The translations under genes and the position numbers were made by a program. The notes under the pieces were generated by a model, which saw nothing but the letters and a program-made list of their open reading frames with translations, ran no database searches and had not been told where the DNA came from. 64,000 bases of DNA from an uncultured Methanobacterium sp. Its GTDB lineage: Archaea > Methanobacteriota > Methanobacteria > Methanobacteriales > Methanobacteriaceae. Numbering within the stretch: position 1 is the first letter of the stretch; each line of letters begins with the position of its first letter. The DNA lies in assembly GCF_963666025.1 (NCBI RefSeq), contig NZ_OY762552.1, positions 1 to 64,000 on the forward strand, written 5' to 3'. Shown piece after piece: positions 18,677 to 27,776 of the stretch.

Positions 18677-18993
18677 ATGTATGAAGAGGATGAGGTTGCC
18701 CTGATTATAGAGGAATTAGATGAATATGAAAAAAGAGTTTTACGTCTGTTAGGTTCTTTGAATGTATCACAACACAAGAACATACGTAAAGAAACCATTA
18801 AAAAGAGACTTCCCAATAAATATGGGAAAAAAATTGATAGAACTCTTAATAAATTGCGAACTAAAGGTTTATTATTCCTTACCGACCAAATAATTATGGT
18901 TTAAGTGCCTTAGGGGTTATACTTGCTCAAAAATTGGTAAAAGATTTCCGGGATCAAAAATACAATGATTTAAAAATTTTGATGTTGATATAG
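18677..18993 (+). pseudogene. Small winged-helix-like gene with a frameshift near its 3' end
   Basis: The uninterrupted frame (18677-18904, 75 codons) reads a helical N-terminus, then HKNIRKETIKKRLPNKYGKK and IDRTLNKLRTKGLL. From about 18876 another frame continues more sensibly: PYRPNNYGLSALGVILAQKL, then a charged helix, to TAG at 18993. The join KGLIIPYRPNNYGLS parallels KGGLIVPYPTKHGLD in the relic at 12253-12537, so I think one base has been gained or lost. If the short form is real, it is a 75-residue basic protein. It may bind DNA. Confidence 0.5.
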
Positions 18994-19175
18994 TTCATTT
19001 CAAATTACCCTTGTAAAAAATAACAATTATTTTCTACAGGATAAAGAATTATTTACTAAGTAATAAGAATTATTTTCACCCGTAAAAGTCCCTAAAATTA
19101 CCTTGAAAAATGCAATTATTATTAATAACTTCAACCCTTAACCATAATAATAGAATCTAACACCAGAGGAATTAA

Positions 19176-20942
19176 ATGCCGCTGAAATGTCAAGAATGTG
19201 GGGAAATACTAAAAAAAGGATTGATTATCTGCCCAGAGTGTGGCCGGAGGGGTATTTTTGTTAAAGATAACACTGTGGACACCTACTCTGCCCTACTAGA
19301 GAACTTCCCCTCCTGGATGACACCCCGTCCCCAGCAGGAAACCATCCTGAAGAAAATAGCCCAGGGATTAGACCAGGGCTACCATTACATCCTCCTGGAT
19401 GCCGGTACTGGAATAGGTAAATCTGCAATTGCAGTGACCCTGGCCAATTACTTCTCCTCATCATACCTGGTGACCATCACCAAACAATTGCAGGACCAGT
19501 ACTATAATGACTTCAAATTCCAGGTTTTAAAGGGCAGGAATAACTTTGACTGCATTGAGGGTATGGTTTTCAAGGACACCACCTGTGATGATGGTCTCTG
19601 CCAGACAGCAGATCTTGTCTGTGACCATGGAATAAGTAGTAAAGGGGAATTAATCTGCTTCTATGACCTACGGGGTCAACCATGGTACTTCAACAGTGCC
19701 GACCCCTGCCATTACTGGCTCCAGAAGGGTAATTCAGTACAGTCACCCATCACGTTAATGAATTACTCCTCATTTTTCCCGGAAATGAATTACATGGACC
19801 ACTTTGGAGAACGGGTTCTGGCAGTCTTTGACGAGGTACATAACATGGAAAACCAGGTCATGGACCAGTTAAGCCTGGAACTATCCAATAAGATCCTGAA
19901 AAATGATTTTGATGAATACATGGATCGGTTGATTGAAATTGACCAGCTGGATGCCATCCCCCAGTTAAGTGAGGATGATTTAACTGAGGATGTTGATTTC
20001 TGGTCAGAACACATTGTCAAATTTAACGATGCCTATAAATCCATACTCAAAGTTCCGGATGTACCCTTAAAAAAGCGTAAATCTGTCCACCGAGCTATTA
20101 ACCGGTTATCAATGGTTGAAAGTGAGCTGGAGGATCATCCTCGAGAGTGGGTGATTGAGGCCAACCGGAAAGCAAAGATGGTTACCTTCAAACCTGTAGA
20201 GGTCAGCCGGTTTGTTCAAAAATACCTCCTGAGCCATACTGATTACTGTCTCCTGATGAGTGCCACCATCCTCAGTAAGGATCACTTCTGCAAGTGGCAC
20301 GGAATCAACCCTGAAGATGCATTGTATATCCAGGTGAAAAGCCCATTTAAAATAGAAAACAGACCTATTTATCTTAAAACCACTGGTAGAATGTCCAGTA
20401 AATTTATTGATAAATCCAAACCCCGCTCCATCTCCACCCTTAAAAAGATTCTTGAAAAACATCCTGAAGATAAGGGTTTGATACATACTCACAGTCATAA
20501 GCTCGCCACCTACATCAGTGAAAACCTAGAAGATCCACGGGTAATCATCTACAGCCCCCAAAGTAACTGGAAAAGGGGCCCTAAAAGGGAAGTGGTCATC
20601 AGAAAATTTATTGAATCCGATGATCCACTGGTACTGGTGGCTCCCAGTGTGGATGAAGGGGTTGATTTCCCTGATGATCTGTGCCGTTTCCAGGTTATCT
20701 ACAAAATGCCATTCCCTTATCTGGGTGATAAACAGATCATGACCCGGATGAAGAGGGATGGCTACTGGTATGCCTACAAGACCGTGGCCAGTTTAGTCCA
20801 GGCTTATGGTCGTGGTATGAGAAACGAAGATGATTACTGTGATACTTACATTCTTGACCAGGATATTAACGGTGTTCTGCATGATAGGTGGCGTAAATGC
20901 ATGTATTTCATCCCTGAATATTTTGAAGAAGCTATTGTTTAA
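19176..20942 (+). CDS. XPD/DinG-family superfamily 2 helicase
   Basis: The 588-residue protein starts with a C4 zinc ribbon (CQECGEIL...CPECGRR). Walker A is GTGIGKS at about residue 80 and the DEVH box is FDEVHNME. The cysteines in NFDC, TTCDDGLC, VCDHG and CFYD/PCHYW between the motifs are the right kind and place for the 4Fe-4S cluster of XPD/DinG helicases. Later motifs include DEGVDFP and QAYGRGMRNEDDY. It probably unwinds DNA in repair. GAGG lies 6 nt before the ATG. It is a single gene. Confidence 0.88.
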   Translation: MPLKCQECGEILKKGLIICPECGRRGIFVKDNTVDTYSALLENFPSWMTPRPQQETILKKIAQGLDQGYHYILLDAGTGIGKSAIAVTLANYFSSSYLVTITKQLQDQYYNDFKFQVLKGRNNFDCIEGMVFKDTTCDDGLCQTADLVCDHGISSKGELICFYDLRGQPWYFNSADPCHYWLQKGNSVQSPITLMNYSSFFPEMNYMDHFGERVLAVFDEVHNMENQVMDQLSLELSNKILKNDFDEYMDRLIEIDQLDAIPQLSEDDLTEDVDFWSEHIVKFNDAYKSILKVPDVPLKKRKSVHRAINRLSMVESELEDHPREWVIEANRKAKMVTFKPVEVSRFVQKYLLSHTDYCLLMSATILSKDHFCKWHGINPEDALYIQVKSPFKIENRPIYLKTTGRMSSKFIDKSKPRSISTLKKILEKHPEDKGLIHTHSHKLATYISENLEDPRVIIYSPQSNWKRGPKREVVIRKFIESDDPLVLVAPSVDEGVDFPDDLCRFQVIYKMPFPYLGDKQIMTRMKRDGYWYAYKTVASLVQAYGRGMRNEDDYCDTYILDQDINGVLHDRWRKCMYFIPEYFEEAIV

Positions 20943-21073
20943 TATTTTATCATCACATAATCGGTTAAGAAGCCCTTTTTAAGAGTTTTTACCTGAAAAT
21001 TTTAAATAGTAATTTTAATATATTTATTATTACATACTATTTTTAGTAATTTTTATAATCAAGGAGTTACAAC

Positions 21074-21310
21074 ATGTACATGATGAAAAGGAAATTCAAA
21101 CTTTCAGTAATTGTTGAGCATGATAAACATGGGTATTATGCTTATTCTCCACAATTACAGGGATGTTACTCTCAGGGAGAGACATACGAAGAGGTTATGG
21201 CAAATATTAAAGATGCTATTCATCTTCATTTGGAAGATATGTTGGAAAGTAAAGAAACCATCCCTGAAATTGATTCAATCAGTTTAACTTCCCTGGAAGT
21301 TGAGGTATGA
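21074..21310 (+). CDS. hicB: HicB-family antitoxin
   Basis: The 78-residue protein is a HicB partial RNase-H fold: FKLSVIVEHDKHGYYAYSPQLQGCYSQGETYEEVMANIKDAI in parts, with the typical SPxLxGCxxxGxTxEE signature. It should bind and block HicA. It lacks a clear C-terminal DNA-binding domain. GGAG is 7 nt before the ATG. Its stop overlaps the hicA start (ATGA), so the order is antitoxin first. Confidence 0.9.
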   Translation: MYMMKRKFKLSVIVEHDKHGYYAYSPQLQGCYSQGETYEEVMANIKDAIHLHLEDMLESKETIPEIDSISLTSLEVEV

Positions 21311-21537
21311 CTGATAAACTCCCTCGAGTTACAGCCAGTAAAGTAATTAAAGTTTTAGAAAGTACTGGCTTTGTTATGGTCCGTCAAAGTGGCAGCCATA
21401 AAATATACAAAAATAAAAAGGGAGTCCGCATAACTGTTCCCTATCACTCCGGTAAAATATTACATCCTAAAATACTTAAAAGAATTCTGGATGATGCAGA
21501 TTTAACCATTAAATCATTTAAAGAATTATCAAAGTAA
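21307..21537 (+). CDS. hicA: HicA-family mRNA interferase toxin
   Basis: The 76-residue protein has the HicA dsRBD-like fold: LPRVTASKVIKVLESTGFV, then QSGSHKIYKN with the catalytic His in the GSH motif, and TVPYHSGKILHPKILKRIL. It should cleave mRNA when free of HicB. It overlaps hicB by 4 bp, so the two are translationally coupled. It ends 2 bp before the convergent gene at 21540. Confidence 0.92.
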   Translation: MTDKLPRVTASKVIKVLESTGFVMVRQSGSHKIYKNKKGVRITVPYHSGKILHPKILKRILDDADLTIKSFKELSK

Positions 21538-21539
21538 AG

Positions 21540-22388
21540 TCACATTTTTTTAAGACTTTTTTCATAAAACTTCAAATCCACTTCCATCCAGTTCAATTTA
21601 ACCCATGCACTCTCTTCCGGAGACGGACTCTTGCAGCGTTCTTCAGCTTCTATGAATACCTTCTTCCCTATCTCACCCAGATCCCTGGCCTGGGGTAAAG
21701 GTTCACCATGGTAATTACCAGAATCAATTGCCCTATCCATTCTTAAAAGATTCTCACTCCAAACCATAAGAAAGTACAGTTCACTGTCTAATTTGAGTAG
21801 CTTACTTACTTCAATCACTTCATCCACACTGGATAGTTTACTTTTAACCTGGATAGAGTATCTCAGAAGACAGTTCTTCATCCTTTCAGGGTCACTGTCC
21901 TCAGAGTCTAATTTTCGAAACTCAGACTGCATCAAAGAAATTTCATCCAGAAAATCAGCATCTGGAAGGTTTTCCAAGTTACGTTCCAGTAAATCCAGAT
22001 CTATTCCTTCTCTAACATTAAAATCAGTGGCTCTGATACCATTTTTAATGGTGTCTGAATCAAGAGTTTTTAAGGGTTCACCACCCAATATCTGTCGATT
22101 CTCATTTACAAAGTCAAGAACCACATCCTCATTGAAGTTATCTATGCCCACGAGGGAACATATATTATCAAGGGAAGTTTTAATATCTTCCTCGGCAATT
22201 TGTAAATTATTTAGGAAATGATCGTTGATTTTTTCCATAATCAGAGTAAATTCAGCCTCAGATATGGAATCCTTAGAAACCAGACTCTCATGCTCAGCAG
22301 TGAGTTTTGAATCTGGATATTTTTGCAGTTTTTTCATGATTTCATTTAAGGTTTCTTTGGTTGATTGAGGATTTTCATTCTCGTCCAT
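21540..22388 (-). CDS. Acidic helical protein of unknown function
   Basis: The 282-residue protein is rich in Glu, Asp, Leu and Lys and predicted to be all-helical. It has no signal peptide, membrane segment or catalytic motif that I recognise. GGAG is about 9 nt before the ATG. It lies next to a small lipoprotein gene 66 bp upstream on the same strand, possibly in one transcript. Confidence 0.55.
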   Translation of the reverse strand: MDENENPQSTKETLNEIMKKLQKYPDSKLTAEHESLVSKDSISEAEFTLIMEKINDHFLNNLQIAEEDIKTSLDNICSLVGIDNFNEDVVLDFVNENRQILGGEPLKTLDSDTIKNGIRATDFNVREGIDLDLLERNLENLPDADFLDEISLMQSEFRKLDSEDSDPERMKNCLLRYSIQVKSKLSSVDEVIEVSKLLKLDSELYFLMVWSENLLRMDRAIDSGNYHGEPLPQARDLGEIGKKVFIEAEERCKSPSPEESAWVKLNWMEVDLKFYEKSLKKM

Positions 22389-22454
22389 TAAAAAACACTC
22401 CTGTAGTAGAAAATCTCATTTTAGTTGACAATTTACACATCTAACAAATCACAA

Positions 22455-22691
22455 TCAATTTGTATAAGAAGAAGAACCATAATCTGTTAAAGTGGTAAAT
22501 TTTACAGATGAAGATCCAGAACCACTGAAACTTGATGATGAGTTAGAAGAACTACTACCCATATTATCTATGGACGTATTATTTCCAGATGTGGTATTGA
22601 TGTCTTCTGTAACATTCTCTGAATGGATGCAACCAGAAATACTGACTATCCCCACTAAAACTAAATTTGATACTAGAAATATTTTTTTCAT
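22455..22691 (-). CDS. Small Ser-rich lipoprotein-like protein
   Basis: The 78-residue product has a signal sequence MKKIFLVSNLVLVGIVSISGC with a lipobox-like SISGC at residues 17-21. It is followed by a Ser, Asn, Gly and Thr-rich tail without charge clusters. It is likely exported and lipid-anchored. GGGG lies 8 nt upstream. Its role is unknown. Confidence 0.6.
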   Translation of the reverse strand: MKKIFLVSNLVLVGIVSISGCIHSENVTEDINTTSGNNTSIDNMGSSSSNSSSSFSGSGSSSVKFTTLTDYGSSSYTN

Positions 22692-22832
22692 TTACAATAC
22701 CCCAATTATTTAATTTTGTTAATGATACACTATATAAAAACTTTTAAAGAAAATTCCCATGAACTTGGATTCTAAAGGAAAATCATAGTTTATTTGTCCG
22801 GTGAAGTGGACCAGTATAATTAGTTAAAGTTT

Positions 22833-22871
22833 CCCGACAAAATGTCGGGAAAATGTCGGGAAAATGTCGGG
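22833..22871. repeat. Hairpin plus three 11-bp tandem repeats TGTCGGGAAAA
   Basis: CCCGACA (22833-22839) pairs with TGTCGGG (22843-22849) across AAA. TGTCGGG then recurs at 22854 and 22865, giving three copies at an exact 11-bp period, close to one DNA turn. It lies between the stop of the AlbA_2 gene and the lipoprotein gene (both minus), so it may be a terminator or an operator for the latter. Confidence 0.65.
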
Positions 22872-22882
22872 AATAATACTGT

Positions 22883-24223
22883 TCATATTGATCTTTCATA
22901 AAGGATATTTTTTGATCCCCCTCTTTTAACCAATAATTGTCTTTCAATTAGAATGTTCAAATCCCTCTGATGTGTCCTTTCACCAACAGCAGGAGATACT
23001 TTAAAGCAATCTTCAATTCTAATACTGCCTTTATCCATCACATACATCATTATCCTAATTTGCCTTTCATTAAGACCTTGTTCCTGGAAATAACTCTTAT
23101 CATATACATTTTTCAGAATATAAACAGAGAATCCTCCCATCTCCTCTTTAAAAACTGGTTCAACCAGATTTGCTTCTTTCATGGAATCCATAATACGTTT
23201 AATCCCTGTCCCATATTCTTCAATTAAACCGGATAAGTAGAATATCTTGGAAATAAGGGGATTTCGAGCCACAGAACGATGCGAATTTTTCAAAAGATCC
23301 ATACACATTCCTTCTGGAAGTCCCCCAGCATTATGAAACCATATATGATCATCATAGACGCGAATCTGGGTTTGCATGTTATGTAGATGATAATTACGAT
23401 GCACAATAGCGTTTAGTAAAATTTCTCGAATCGCGGGTAAGGGATAATCCCATACATCCTTACGCATCAATTCTTCACCAGTTATCTCATACCGAACATT
23501 GATGAAATTTTTTATGGCCTCTTCAGCCTCAGCCACCTGATTAAAAAGATTGCCTTCAATTAAACGATCTCCTATGATAGTTATATCATCCTTGAATCTC
23601 CCTAACCTAACCATTGCGTTGGTGAAGTGATTCTGAGGATAATTACTAAATAAAATGTATCCTGCATTGGTTAATTTACCATCAATGATTAGATTAAGTT
23701 TCTCCAGTGTAAGCTGAATATCATCAGTACATTCGGCTGATTTTAGCCTACCACTTTTCTCGGCCATGGAAAAGAATCTCTTAACGGTTTTCACATCAAT
23801 ATTATCCAGGTCATAACCACCAGTCATTGAATCCCAATTAGTTTTCATTAAAAATAAATTCTTCAAGTCATTATCACGCATCAGACGGGTGGTACTTCCC
23901 ACTCTTTGATAATATTTACCCCGATAAGAGGTCAGATTCCCCTTTTTAACATCTATGACTAAGATTTTCCTTCCATCAAGATCCAAACAATTTATCAGAG
24001 GATGCGTACCTATACTATTAACAATTTTATCGGTTAAATTCCTGAAAAACGGTTCTGAGCAGTTAACTCCTCGTATTTTTTTATCATCTGATATTCCCAG
24101 GAAGAGCTTACCTCCTTTAGTGTTCACAAATGCAGCCAGTGTTTTATAAGCTGAATCATTCATTTCTTCCTTGAATTCTACCTTGGTCCCCTCATCTATT
24201 TTCATAATATCCTCAATTTCCAT
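22883..24223 (-). CDS. AlbA_2/Schlafen-like ATP-binding transcriptional regulator
   Basis: The ~446-residue protein has an N-terminal AlbA_2 domain (EGTKVEFKEEM, then KTLAAFVNTKGGKLFLGISDD). A HATPase_c_4 domain follows, with PLPAIREILLNAIVHRNYH and a GGLPEGM glycine loop. A C-terminal winged helix (about residues 385-445) ends it. Such proteins are predicted DNA-binding regulators and occur in stress and defence islands. ATG 24223 was chosen because GTGGGTGA lies 5 nt upstream; the longer TTG start is less likely. It is divergent from the zinc-ribbon gene at 24298. Confidence 0.82.
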   Translation of the reverse strand: MEIEDIMKIDEGTKVEFKEEMNDSAYKTLAAFVNTKGGKLFLGISDDKKIRGVNCSEPFFRNLTDKIVNSIGTHPLINCLDLDGRKILVIDVKKGNLTSYRGKYYQRVGSTTRLMRDNDLKNLFLMKTNWDSMTGGYDLDNIDVKTVKRFFSMAEKSGRLKSAECTDDIQLTLEKLNLIIDGKLTNAGYILFSNYPQNHFTNAMVRLGRFKDDITIIGDRLIEGNLFNQVAEAEEAIKNFINVRYEITGEELMRKDVWDYPLPAIREILLNAIVHRNYHLHNMQTQIRVYDDHIWFHNAGGLPEGMCMDLLKNSHRSVARNPLISKIFYLSGLIEEYGTGIKRIMDSMKEANLVEPVFKEEMGGFSVYILKNVYDKSYFQEQGLNERQIRIMMYVMDKGSIRIEDCFKVSPAVGERTHQRDLNILIERQLLVKRGGSKNILYERSI

Positions 24224-24297
24224 TTTCTTCACCCACAACTAATAATAATATTAATTATAATATTATTAATAATATTCCACTCCACTAAAAAAAAGAG

Positions 24298-24870
24298 GTG
24301 ATTCAATTTCCATTTATTGTCTGTAAGCGTTGTAATATCTATTATGAGATACATTCCCCTGACAAACCTATAAAGCTAGGCACTTGTGACTGTGGGAATA
24401 CCTTTGAGTATTATGAATCAATGGATGAACATCCAGATAAAGATAATAACTCAAAAGTTCCATCTAAAGTTGAAACTATTGGCAGATTAATAGTTTCCTA
24501 TGAATCTGTTACCGCCCGGATCATTCTTTACTGTATAGATGAACTTCCCTTCCCTGTGTCAGAAAACAATTTAATAAGGGTACTTCGAGGCTCCAAATCT
24601 CGTTTTGTAAGGGATAATAATCTATCCAATCTCACCAGTTACCGAATTTTAGTTAATTTCTCCAAGAAAAGATTGAAAAGATTCATAAGAACCTTAAAAA
24701 AAGAAGGCCTTCTTGAATCCCGGGAGTATTCCTATTATTCAAAATTTATCCTTAGTCCGCATGGTAGGAAATTTATTTACAGTGATGATCCTATAGTAAC
24801 AGGATATTTTGATGAAGTGCATGGGAGAAAGAAGGTATCAGAAAATGATATTGAATGTAGAATTAATTAA
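24298..24870 (+). CDS. Zinc-ribbon protein with RQC-like winged helix
   Basis: The 190-residue protein starts with a zinc ribbon (FIVCKRCNIYYEI...GTCDCG, four Cys within ~30 residues). A linker follows, then a winged-helix region (NNLIRVLRGSKSRFV, KKRLKRFIRTLKKEGLLES) that resembles the RQC domain of RecQ-type helicases but without a helicase. It may be a DNA-binding adaptor or regulator. The start is GTG 24298; GAGGTG overlaps it, so the exact start is uncertain. Confidence 0.6.
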   Translation: MIQFPFIVCKRCNIYYEIHSPDKPIKLGTCDCGNTFEYYESMDEHPDKDNNSKVPSKVETIGRLIVSYESVTARIILYCIDELPFPVSENNLIRVLRGSKSRFVRDNNLSNLTSYRILVNFSKKRLKRFIRTLKKEGLLESREYSYYSKFILSPHGRKFIYSDDPIVTGYFDEVHGRKKVSENDIECRIN

Positions 24871-25078
24871 AACTACAGTGAGTAGCAGTAAAAATGCAAT
24901 TAAAAATGATTTTTCTCGTTTGTACATTCTCATCACCCTTGCAGTTTTATTAAAGTTATCGATTTTTAATTTCCCATTGTATATAGATTAATCCCAATAT
25001 AGTCATCTAAACCACTTTTAGTACTGTTCTGTTACTTTTAATCATCCATTTTTTGTTTACTAACAAATTTTTACGTGA

Positions 25079-25870
25079 TTAATTTATGTAATAAATCCTC
25101 TCTGGGCTGCTGTTGTATAAACCATCACTGTAGGGATAGAAAATTCGGTGAATGGTGTTAATGTTGTAGTACACCTGAAATGCGCTCATCTTTTTGGAAG
25201 TGTATTGAGTCACATCTTCATCGGTGGTGTTATTGGTTAGGGCCAGTGATGCTGGTCTGGATGTGTGATAGTAATATATTGGAAATTCCCTGTACTCCAG
25301 GTTGGGGTATTTCATTTCCATCATTAGCATACCCTGATAACAGGCCATGTGGTCGCTGTTACCATCTCCAGTAACAGTGTAGAAAACAGTGCATCCCTGG
25401 TTCAGGTAGAGATCTTCCATGGTGGTGAATACCTCGGCAGCAGTTAATGTACCATCATCGTATCCCTGCATATTGTAATCATCACAACCATAAATGGCCA
25501 TTACTCTTTTAAAGGAATCTTCTCTGATCAATTTTTTAGTGTAGTTTGCTGATGAATTTGCAGGAATATCAATTTTGTAGTAATTGGTAAAATTTAACAA
25601 TGTGGCACCCTGCCCATCACCGGATGCCATGAGTTCAAAATGGATTTTGGTTCCATTAGCCATGAGTTTTCCAACAGTTCCACCGGCACCAATTGTCTCG
25701 TCATCTGGATGTGGAATAATAAAAGCCACTTTACCTGCCGATGATGATTCATTGGTACTGTTTTGTGATCCATTGGTTTGTAATGTATCATTGTTGGCTG
25801 AGAGTATGGGAAATGCAATTAATAACAGGAGTGGTATGATTATAATAAAAATGTGAAATGTTCTTTTCAT
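25079..25870 (-). CDS. Secreted PIG-L family deacetylase
   Basis: The protein has a signal peptide or N-terminal membrane helix (hydrophobic core to about residue 24). The LmbE/PIG-L fold then carries the metal-binding motif IPHPDDETIGAGGTV and the later His in GDGNSDHMACY. Family members remove the acetyl group from N-acetylglucosamine-type sugars. Export suggests action on the cell wall or surface glycans. I chose ATG 25870, 7 nt after GGGGG. Confidence 0.82.
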   Translation of the reverse strand: MKRTFHIFIIIIPLLLLIAFPILSANNDTLQTNGSQNSTNESSSAGKVAFIIPHPDDETIGAGGTVGKLMANGTKIHFELMASGDGQGATLLNFTNYYKIDIPANSSANYTKKLIREDSFKRVMAIYGCDDYNMQGYDDGTLTAAEVFTTMEDLYLNQGCTVFYTVTGDGNSDHMACYQGMLMMEMKYPNLEYREFPIYYYHTSRPASLALTNNTTDEDVTQYTSKKMSAFQVYYNINTIHRIFYPYSDGLYNSSPERIYYIN

Positions 25871-26096
25871 TTTCAATCCCCCTTACTCGTGTTTATCATG
25901 TTTTTTGCAGGCTTATTAGAATGAATAAATGAAATTTTGATTATTTAACATATAATACGATATTTAAAGTATTTATTCCAGATTTACGCCCATTTACACC
26001 CAATTCTTTCCCGAATTTTTTAAAAAAAGACATTTTAAAAACAAAAATTTATTGCCCTAAACCTCCAAATAAGGGGCAGATCATCCCACTCCCTAT

Positions 26097-26322
26097 ATGA
26101 TGAAATATATTTCCATCTTGACCAACACCACCGGAAAACCTTCTCATCTTGGTGGAGATGGGAGGTAAAGGTGCAGATAAAACATTAAAGAAGGTTAGAA
26201 AAGCATTGGAGAAAAAAGGCATGAACTTTGTAACGTCAGCTGTGACTGTAGAACGAGATGTTGATGATGATAACTATGAGTCAACAATAATTGATATGGC
26301 TGATTCAATTAAAAATATTTGA
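26097..26322 (+). pseudogene. Flavodoxin-like C-terminal relic
   Basis: The frame from about 26122 to TGA 26320 reads PENLLILVEMGGKGADKTL, KKVRKALEKKGMNFV, then an acidic helix, like the last third of a flavodoxin-type domain. A preceding 23-codon frame from ATG 26097 overlaps it out of frame. The N-terminal two thirds, including the FMN phosphate loop, are absent. Confidence 0.4.
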
Positions 26323-26479
26323 TAATTCTAATCTTCTAGATTTCTAATCTTTTAGATAATTTTTTTTGGGATAATAAAAATCTTTTAAGGTTCTTACTTG
26401 AAAATAAAAAAAAAATAATTAAGATTCAACAGTATTTTGCGTGAAACTGTTGATTATAGTTTAATTTTTGATTATGGGC

Positions 26480-27247
26480 TTAACTACCTGCTATTACTGT
26501 TGCAGAATCGTCATGTGCAGTTGGTTGTCCGACCCATGCCTGGCCAGAGTAGTCAGCGTCAACCCAGTTGTTACCATTCCAGACCTCAACAGATCTGTGG
26601 TTGTTAACATAGCTGTTTGCGTACTGAACAATCCTAGCTCTTTGACCGGATGAAGTTAACTGACTGTACATTGCATTACTTACATCCCAACAGTCACCAC
26701 TGTAACCACTGCTACTGTAACTTCGAACGGTAGTTGCATAGGTCTTCTTAGAAGCTGTTGAAGTTTTTGAGCTTGTTGTACCGGCAGTACTGGTATCTTC
26801 ACCAGCTGCAGCCTGAACCTGAGCTACATGTTTATCCCAGGTTTCCATAGCTTTGGTAGTGTCGTTACCTACAACTCCATCAACTATTAATCCTGATTCT
26901 GTCTGGAAATCCCTGACAGCTTTGTCAGTATTAGCACCGAAGTCACCATCAATATTTCCGGAGTAATATCCATAATCAGTTAACCATTGCTGGATCTGTT
27001 TAACCTTGTCACCAGAGGCGCCAAGTTTCATTATCTGTGATTGGTTAGTAGAATTATTAGTTCCCAGAACTTTGGTAGTGTTCTCCCCGAAGGGTTTATT
27101 GTTTTGAAGCACATTTTCTGCTGCTTTTACATCAGCACCAGTAACTCCTATCTGAAAACCATTAGAAGAATTACCTTTATTTAAATTTGTATTTTGGCCA
27201 TCTACAGCTCCCACAATAGGGACTACTGCGATAACCATGCTTAACAT
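26480..27247 (-). CDS. Secreted peptidoglycan-binding/transglutaminase-like cysteine peptidase, pseudomurein-hydrolase candidate
   Basis: The longest ATG frame gives 255 residues. A further 11 codons upstream to ATT 27280 complete the signal peptide. Residues ~68-135 form a PG_binding_1 domain (LGASGDKVKQIQQWL...GVVGNDTTKAME). After a Ser/Thr linker, a small cysteine-peptidase domain shows GDCWDVSNAMYSQL (Cys), NNHRSVEVW (His) and WVDADYSG (Asp), the Cys-His-Asp order of transglutaminase-like and pseudomurein endoisopeptidases. It probably trims the methanogen's own wall. Confidence 0.72.
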   Translation of the reverse strand: MLSMVIAVVPIVGAVDGQNTNLNKGNSSNGFQIGVTGADVKAAENVLQNNKPFGENTTKVLGTNNSTNQSQIMKLGASGDKVKQIQQWLTDYGYYSGNIDGDFGANTDKAVRDFQTESGLIVDGVVGNDTTKAMETWDKHVAQVQAAAGEDTSTAGTTSSKTSTASKKTYATTVRSYSSSGYSGDCWDVSNAMYSQLTSSGQRARIVQYANSYVNNHRSVEVWNGNNWVDADYSGQAWVGQPTAHDDSATVIAGS

Positions 27248-27277
27248 GCATAGAATAGCATAGCTAGAATGTCTATT

Positions 27278-27292
27278 AATTATATCGCCTCC
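27278..27292 (-). promoter_or_regulatory. Ribosome binding site and probable ATT start
   Basis: On the minus strand GGAGG (27292-27288) is followed by 7 nt and ATT (27280-27278) in frame with the CDS. The eight bases before the start, GCGATATA, are identical to those before the ATG of the gene at 56619. Confidence 0.55.
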
Positions 27293-27355
27293 ACGCCCCG
27301 AAAATTAGATTTTTTTTAAGGACTCAACTTGACTTACATAACATGGAAACAACTT

Positions 27356-27365
27356 GCCTTATAAA
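27356..27365 (-). promoter_or_regulatory. TATA box for the hydrolase gene
   Basis: CTTTATAAGG on the minus strand would place the transcript start near 27335, giving a ~55-nt leader with the GGAGG site. The rest of 27366-27776 is non-coding, AT-rich and shows nothing clear. Confidence 0.4.
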
Positions 27366-27776
27366 GGTATGGAATTTTTCGCCAAAAAAGGGAACGTAGA
27401 GAGTCTTTTTTTAAATTTAAGACTCATTTTAGGGTTATCGCTAGAACTGAGTAAGGATAAGCTGGTTGCGTTACTATTTTAAGTAAATAAGCTTATTTTA
27501 TTGTCCATTTCCCCTGAATAAGCACATTAAAATCTTTTCTGTCTGTGAAATATTCTCCCTTACACATTCTAAAAAGGAATAAATGGGGCGTTATTTATAT
27601 AAAGAACTTTAAATCAGCGATTTTAACCATAATAAGTCAGGATAAGAGTTAATGTAATTTAAGCGATTTTAAGCTATTTCCATTTAAAACAAGTCAATTG
27701 ATGTTTTTAAACAATTTTTTAGTTTAGATTCTCATGATTTGATTTAAATAGGTTATATTAGATCATTTTATAACAA

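Noticed and set aside
22833..22871. Codon-level NVGKNVGK-type repeat as found in linkers of AlbA_2/ATPase regulators
   Set aside because: The period is 11 bp, not a multiple of 3, and the repeat lies outside the gene and on the opposite strand, so it is not coding.
24298..24316. ATT start for the zinc-ribbon gene
   Set aside because: GAGGTG overlaps the GTG start and the next in-frame ATT is 15 nt away, so this is not a clear case and was not counted.
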